DNA from: Pinguiococcus pyrenoidosus
Lineage: Eukaryota > Sar > Pinguiophyceae > Pinguiochrysidales > Pinguiochrysidaceae
Direction of reading: 5' to 3'
NCBI GenBank assembly: GCA_019677205.1
Contig: JAAMXY010000761.1
Span: forward strand, 2,536-25,168
Length of the DNA stretch: 22,633 nt
Part shown: piece by piece, positions 17,949 through 22,633 of the stretch
Position numbering within the stretch: position 1 is the first letter of the stretch
How the letters are laid out: the number at the start of each line of letters is the position of its first letter
Translations under genes and position numbers: made by a program
Notes under the pieces: generated by a model
What the model saw: the letters and a program-made list of their open reading frames with translations, nothing else
What the model was told of the DNA's origin: nothing
The model's database searches: none

Positions 17949-18148
17949 GCCGTGCGGGGTTCTCAAGGCGGCTGCAGGCGCGTCGTTCCGCTCCGGCTGC
18001 GGACTCGACGTCGCGAGGACTATAAAGGGAGTGAACGCTGAGGAAATTCGGAATGTCTTCGAATCCGTCCTTTCAGAACTCCAAAAGATTTGAAGGAGCT
18101 GATCGGCCGTAAGGTTCGAGGATAAGCAGAGATATCAAAATTATAAGT

Positions 18149-18175
18149 AATCCAAAATATTGGATTGGAGCCAAT
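18149..18175. promoter_or_regulatory. Overlapping palindromes with inverted CCAAT pair upstream of the MORN gene
   Basis: The palindrome aatccaa-aata-ttggatt (18149-18166) overlaps attgg-ag-ccaat (18164-18175), which is two CCAAT motifs facing each other. It lies about 200 nt upstream of the MORN ATG and beside GATATC at 18131. CCAAT boxes bind NF-Y-type factors in eukaryotes; function here is inferred. Confidence 0.5.
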
Positions 18176-19459
18176 GGCGAGCTGGATCGCGCCTGACACG
18201 AGGAAGTTGCGGGACCCATGGAAGGCAGGAGCAACACTGCGTCGTCCACCTCGTCTTGCGCCGGGAAGTGTCTGAGCCTTCGCGCCAACGTCTCTCGCCT
18301 TGGATCATCAAGGGGTGCGCAGCTTTTCGTCATCGTCCTCATCGGTTGACGTAGAGACTGAAGAGCAGTCTTTTTCCCTTGTCTCGCGCAGACCTCGCGC
18401 ACCACCTTCTGAAGCGCGTGACAGGGACAGGCAAGCTTATGACCGCAAGGGGGATGGGAGTGCACGTGCAGACTCTCGAGACCAAGGAAAGCTTCGCCAG
18501 TGCGCCAAAGGGGCATTTCAATGTGCAACCGCAGGTGCTCGAGCGGAAAAGGCGCGCGCCAGACACGCACGAATCCTGCTGAGAAACACGAAGGCAACGC
18601 AGTTCCCCACAGGTCCACAGGTCACCAAACTGTGCAACCGTTTCATGAACATGAATCCAATAAGTGAGCCATGAAGCATGAGGAGGCTGTGCAACACTGA
18701 CTGCAAGCTCAGGCAGAGCAGGCAAAGGGCAACTTCTTGTTTCGCTTTGCGATGCGGTTCGAAAAGCCTCCCGCCACAAGTGCATCTGAGATGTTGATCT
18801 CATTGACTCCTACAAGCCAAGCTGAAAGTACAAATGCACGAGGATTCCTGCAAATCGGTGATCTTGCTCTTGCCATCAATACATCTGTTCGACATGATAT
18901 CTATCCAAACGGCCAACGCCGTCTGCGAGCCATTCATGCGTTGCGGTGTCATAGGCGAAATTTGTATTTTCCACCCGGAAAGATCAACCGCGCCGCGTGA
19001 CGCCGGGACCTGCTCGGGAGATCTCAAGATCTGTCGGAGGACGACGACGGAAGGATCTCGGTCCGCTTCAGTCGATCGCTAGTGAACAGGAATGCCGGGA
19101 TCGGTGCAACTGGAACACGTACCTGTACCGCGTAAACAGCCGCAGGAATTCCAGCCTCATTGCTCACCTGTGATACGCTACAGATGGCGAGAGGCTCCTC
19201 GAGCATCATTGGACACCGGGGTGAATTTGTATCAAAGCAGCTGGCGGAGCGGTGCTTGGCAGGCTCCGGGACGCAAAATCAGCTCCCGTGCCCAATCGCC
19301 TCCTCCGTGCAAAAGCACCGGGAAGGCGCAAAGTGCATTGGACGCTGCAATGCCGGACTGATCTTCTTCTTGGGAACCGGTTCTTCAGGAGCGAGAAGGA
19401 CGGACACTCTGACACGGGATTGCGGTGACGCCTCGAAAGAAGGCGCATGCTTTACGGCT

Positions 19460-19471
19460 GCAACGATACAT
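19460..19471 (+). repeat. Distal copy of a 12-bp repeat upstream of NRT2
   Basis: The sequence gcaacgatacat is an exact copy of 19686-19697, about 525 nt before the NRT2 ATG. It contains a GATA core. Confidence 0.8.
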
Positions 19472-19685
19472 GATGACCCTTTGCCCTGATTCATTGCTGC
19501 GGCGCATGGCATTGGAGAATGAGGTGCATTTGTAACTTGGAGTCCTACAGCTGTACGCCAGGGAACAAAGCTCAGGGTGCACTCCTCCGGCCGGAATGGA
19601 AGCTCCGTGGAGAGACGGGATGGAGGAAACTGCCGGCAACCTGCCCCCTCAATTTTTGCTATAGACACGTCGAAAGAGCTGCAGG

Positions 19686-19710
19686 GCAACGATACATATC
19701 GTTTGATTGG
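19686..19710 (+). promoter_or_regulatory. GATA palindrome plus inverted CCAAT upstream of NRT2
   Basis: The palindrome aacgata-ca-tatcgtt (19688-19703) has perfect 7-bp arms, each containing a GATA core. It is followed by ATTGG at 19706-19710. The site is about 290 nt upstream of the NRT2 ATG. GATA factors control nitrate assimilation genes in fungi; the link in this alga is inference only. Confidence 0.45.
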
Positions 19711-19994
19711 CTCGGGGGAACTGGCGCGAGTCCATACTTCGGCGGCATTCAATATCTTCTAACATCCAACTCGTTGCACCCCCCCCAGTCCAATTCGCGG
19801 CTGAGGGGAAGGAGCTGGCACCCCATGCCGGGTGCTCCTGCTTTAGGCCGTTTGCCATGAAATTTCACCGCATTTCCTTCCTTCTCCTCGATCCTTCTCT
19901 CATTCCCTGCGGCTCAGCAAAATCGTCGATCCCCGCCATCGTCCACAGTCAAGTCTTCCGTCGTGCGCCGTATCTCGCCTTCCAAGTGTCGGCC

Positions 19995-21455
19995 ATGGCT
20001 GTACAATCCTTCCAGGGCAAGTATGATCCCTCGGACTACGACCCCGATCTGCGCTGCGACCCCGACCAGGGCTACAAGGCGTCGTACATCAAGATCTGGT
20101 CCTGCGGCATGCCGCACATGCGCTCGTTCCACTTCGCGTGGCTGAGCTTCTTCATGGCCTTCCTGGGCTGGTTCGCCTTCGCGCCGCTCATCCCGGAGAT
20201 CCGCAAGGACCTGGACCTGACCGACAACCAGATCTGGACGGCGAACATCACGTCCGTGGGCTCTACCATCGTTGCACGTTTCATGGTGGGCCCGATGTGT
20301 GACCGCTTCGGCCCCAAGATCATCCAGGTCTGCCTGCTCTGCATCGGCGCCTTCTTCACCTACCTGGCTCCCGTGATCACCGACGCGACCGGCCTGATCA
20401 TCATCCGCCTCTTCATCGGCATCGTGGGATCGACGTTCGTCTGCACGCAGTACTGGAGTGCCATGCTCTTCACCAAGGAGACCGCAGGGGCTGCCCAGGC
20501 CATCTCCGGAGGCTGGGGAAACCTCGGCGGCGGTGTGACGCAGATTTTCATGGCGGGCATCTACAGCGGCATCCGCGCCGGAGGCAACTCCCGCGCGGCT
20601 TCGTGGCGCCTCGCGATGATCGTGCCGGCCTCGCTGCTGCTCTGCACGGCGGTCGGGATGTACCTGCTGTCTGAGGACTCGCCGAAGGGCGACTACAAGG
20701 AGCTCATCAAGTCCGGCCACAAGAAGAAGGTGGACATGGCCGACTCGGCCAGGAAGGGCTTCGCAGAGTCGGCCACGTGGGTCCTCTTCGCGCAGTACGC
20801 CGGCTGCTTCGGCGTGGAGCTCACTGTGAACAACAGTCTGACCTCGTACTTCGTGGACAAGTTCGACCTGCCGCTCGTGACCGCCTCGGCCATCGCGTCG
20901 TCCTTCGGTGGCATGAACCTTTTCGCCCGCGCCATCGGCGGCTTCCTGTCCGACGGGGCCTCCAAGCGCATGGGCATGCGGGGCCGCCTCATCGTGCAGT
21001 TCGCCTGCCTCTTCGCGGAGGGCGTGCTGCTGGTCATCTTCGCGAGCATGGACGTGCTGGCGCCGGCCATCATCTTCCTCGTGCTCTTCTCGCTGTCCGT
21101 GCAGGCCTCGGAGGGCGCCACCTTCGGCATCGTGCCCTACGTCTACCCGCCCGCCACCGGCGCCGTGGCGGGCGTGGTGGGCGCTGGCGGCAACGTAGGG
21201 GCCGTGTCCTGGGGCTTCATCTTCCTCTTCGGTGGCATGAGCGCGTCGCAGTCTTTCCAGACCGTTGGCTACATCGTCATCGCCCTGTCCTTCCTGACGG
21301 TGTTCGTTTTCCTGCGCGGCGACCACGAGGGTCTTATCTGGAACCCGATTCGCAACACCGCGGACTTCTCTGCCCACGAGGACGACGAGAAGGCCAGACC
21401 CGCAGAGAAGGATCCGCTTTCCGCCAAGAAGGCCGCCGCCGCCATAGATGCCTAA
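19995..21455 (+). CDS. NRT2: High-affinity nitrate/nitrite transporter, NRT2 family (MFS)
   Basis: Imports nitrate with protons (or sodium in some marine algae) across the plasma membrane. It is a single exon of 486 residues, the usual NRT2 size, with about 12 hydrophobic spans. ATG 19995 sits in a good context (GCCATGG). An in-frame ATG at 19857 would add 46 residues. The MFS loop motif GPMCDRFGPK is at about 99-108, the first nitrate signature GGWGNLGGGVTQ at about 172-183 (Trp about 174), and the second, GAGGNVGAVSWG, near 397-408. The cytosolic C-terminus is short and charged (EDDEKARPAEKDPLSAKK). Third positions are almost all G or C, more than in its neighbours, consistent with high expression. 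No partner NAR2 or nitrate reductase gene lies in the window. Nitrate versus nitrite preference cannot be told. Confidence 0.95.
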   Translation: MAVQSFQGKYDPSDYDPDLRCDPDQGYKASYIKIWSCGMPHMRSFHFAWLSFFMAFLGWFAFAPLIPEIRKDLDLTDNQIWTANITSVGSTIVARFMVGPMCDRFGPKIIQVCLLCIGAFFTYLAPVITDATGLIIIRLFIGIVGSTFVCTQYWSAMLFTKETAGAAQAISGGWGNLGGGVTQIFMAGIYSGIRAGGNSRAASWRLAMIVPASLLLCTAVGMYLLSEDSPKGDYKELIKSGHKKKVDMADSARKGFAESATWVLFAQYAGCFGVELTVNNSLTSYFVDKFDLPLVTASAIASSFGGMNLFARAIGGFLSDGASKRMGMRGRLIVQFACLFAEGVLLVIFASMDVLAPAIIFLVLFSLSVQASEGATFGIVPYVYPPATGAVAGVVGAGGNVGAVSWGFIFLFGGMSASQSFQTVGYIVIALSFLTVFVFLRGDHEGLIWNPIRNTADFSAHEDDEKARPAEKDPLSAKKAAAAIDA

Positions 21456-22079
21456 GGCAGGAGGCCGGCACGGCCACGTATGTCCATTTTTTGAAGAGAA
21501 GAAGCATTGATATCCGAAGTCCCGAGGAGACTACGACCTATCGCTATCGCTAGCTGTGAGCCCCCGAAAAGTTGAAGTTTACGTCCGGGCGCTCAGAAAC
21601 AGAATTTATGAAGTTCTTCGTGTTCCCTCTCACGCGTTGCTGGCGGACAGACAGCTCTCGACTGCTCCAACATTCCCATACGCAGTCAACATGTCGGATT
21701 TTCTGTTGGCCAGGTGAACTCACCCTACCAAGGTTAATTTCGAGGACTTCGCTTATGATTTTTCTAAAATTTAGAGAAACTGTCCTCCAGCAGCTCCCGC
21801 AATTCCTGCTGAACAGAAGAAAGAGTAAGGCTTGTGGTGCCCCGTGCTGTAATTCGCTCGGAATACCGGCGCCAAGTCAGCTTGGCCAATCGAGAAAGGC
21901 ACTGTTTCAGGTTTGACCAATTGTGACTCGAGTGCAGACTGTCGATTGACTATGACCCAATAGGAATAGGGCGCGACTCGTTGAAACACGCCCGCATGTC
22001 TCTTCGTTGTTCGACTTGATTGCCCGAACAGCAAGAGCGCCACGACCTCTCTCGACGCCTTGTGCGCAAGCGCCGCATC
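21456..22079. promoter_or_regulatory. Spacer between NRT2 and the SAM methyltransferase, with three CCAAT boxes
   Basis: This is 624 bp and AT-richer than the genes. CCAAT occurs at 21886-21890, 21917-21921 and 21957-21961, that is 194, 163 and 123 nt before the next ATG, a spacing typical of CCAAT boxes. GATATC lies at 21509-21514, nearer the NRT2 3' end. An open plus frame at 21608-21916 begins with ATG (MKFFVFPLTRC) but looks like nothing known, so I do not call it. Confidence 0.5.
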
Positions 22080-22633
22080 ATGCGGCTTTTGATGCAATTC
22101 GCCGTTCTAGCGAGTCTGGCTCTGTGCCCGAGAAGTTTGGTGCTGCCTCCCAGACTTCAGGGGCGGATGCGCCTCGCCGCCAAGCACGACCCGTACCGTG
22201 ACATCGACGGCGAGGGGCCCGAGAAGCTGCCCGTGTTTGTGGAGTACTTGGAGGACCGCTGGGCCGATGCGGAGAGCCAGGACATCATCAAGGAGTACCT
22301 GGATACGCTCTTTGAGGGCAAGCAGAGCAGCAGCGGCCTGCGAGTGCTCGAGATAGGTAGCGGAACCGGGGCGATTGTGCGCCTGCTGGCGCGGAGAGAT
22401 GGGCTGCGAGAGGTGACGCCCGCCCTCTGAGGTGTGGGGATCCCGCATCGAAATCACCTAAGCACAGCGTCGAGCAGGTGGTGGGCTTGGAGCCCAGTGA
22501 AGGACTCGTGAAAGCGGCGAGGCAGCTAACCGTGGAGGACCCGGGCTGCTTGGAGAAGGGCGTGAAGATCAGCTATCGCGTCGGAAGCGGAGAGGTGCGT
22601 CGTGGTTCTGCAGAGGAAGGCACGGGGGGGGGG
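22080..22633 (+). CDS. SAM-dependent methyltransferase with signal-like leader, 3' partial
   Basis: Class I (Rossmann) methyltransferase; the substrate is unknown. Exon 1 is 22080-22412 and exon 2 begins at 22478. The protein opens with MRLLMQFAVLASLALCPRSL, a hydrophobic signal, followed by a short Arg-rich stretch (PPRLQGRMRLAAK), which resembles a bipartite plastid leader. Motif I is VLEIGSGTGAIVRLL, encoded near 22346-22390. Splicing places VVGLEPSEGLVKAA directly after GLRE, giving the acidic residue at the end of strand 2 that binds the SAM ribose. Without splicing the frame stops at 22430. A second donor, GAG|GTGCGT, probably lies at 22595, so coding in the window likely ends at 22594. 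The window edge removes the rest of the domain, so neither substrate nor subfamily can be named. Confidence 0.8.
22413..22477 (+). other. Intron 1 of the SAM methyltransferase gene (65 nt, phase 0)
   Basis: The donor is GAG|GTGACG and the acceptor is GTCGAGCAG. An alternative acceptor at 22467 gives a stop within 11 codons. The choice of 22477 restores the motif I to acidic-loop sequence. Confidence 0.8.
22624..22633. other. G10 homopolymer at the right edge
   Basis: The window ends in ten G inside what should be an intron of the methyltransferase gene. It is probably a contig-end artefact (see the matching finding). Confidence 0.6.

Larger units (their letters stand above)
17949..19994. promoter_or_regulatory. 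2-kb divergent spacer, MORN gene (-) and NRT2 (+)
   Basis: This is the longest stretch without a supportable gene. Short frames exist on both strands (for example 18737-19000 plus and 18800-19027 minus), but none resembles a family I know and they overlap each other. It is AT-richer than the genes. Features seen are GATATC at 18131 and 18896, a double palindrome with CCAAT boxes at 18149-18175, a repeated 12-mer gcaacgatacat at 19460 and 19686, and a CCAAT at 19790-19794. A small unrecognised gene cannot be excluded. Confidence 0.5.

Noticed and set aside
18073-19752. Several 60-180 codon frames on both strands upstream of NRT2
   Set aside because: They overlap on opposite strands, mostly lack ATG starts, and match no family I recognise. 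RNA evidence would be needed to call any.
19914-21377. A 487-codon open frame antisense to NRT2
   Set aside because: Its product is rich in Arg, His, Glu and Gly with no domain. It mirrors the extreme G/C third-position bias of NRT2.

Overview
This is nuclear DNA from a eukaryotic alga. It is GC-rich, the genes are close together, and the introns are few, mostly short (64-88 nt) and GT-AG. Zeaxanthin epoxidase and an NRT2 nitrate transporter point to a photosynthetic protist. The first exon of the epoxidase encodes a secretory-type leader followed by an Arg/Pro-rich stretch, as expected for a plastid of secondary origin (inference). I cannot name the lineage. There are no rRNA, tRNA, CRISPR or transposon features that I can support.

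Nine protein genes are supported. Left to right they are: an NSUN6-type RNA cytosine methyltransferase (+, cut by the left edge); a 1312-residue membrane-anchored alpha/beta hydrolase (-); an OCRL/INPP5B-type inositol polyphosphate 5-phosphatase (+); an F-box/beta-helix protein (-); an ePHD + pre-SET + SET protein (-); zeaxanthin epoxidase (+); a MORN-repeat protein (-); an NRT2 nitrate transporter (+); and a signal-bearing SAM methyltransferase (+, cut by the right edge). Most neighbours are convergent or divergent, so nothing looks like an operon. The genes do not form one pathway. They cover RNA modification, lipid and phosphoinositide metabolism, ubiquitin targeting, chromatin, photoprotection and nitrate uptake.

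Several genes only become readable after splicing. Joining exons restores the 5-phosphatase start, the F-box, the pre-SET Cys cluster and the methyltransferase motif I to acidic-loop segment. Most introns carry a CTGAC branch-site motif 20-27 nt before the acceptor.

The spacers hold the less expected material: two octamer arrays with a shared GAACT core on either side of the SET gene, a 4 x 16-bp minisatellite, a 3 x 10-bp repeat at the MORN stop, GATATC elements 105-185 nt upstream of four start codons, CCAAT clusters, and a repeated GATA-containing 12-mer upstream of NRT2. The most unusual protein is the SET gene: its domain combination is uncommon, an acidic insert splits its SET domain, and two catalytic motifs are degraded. 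Both window ends are homopolymers (C7 and G10) and look like contig ends.
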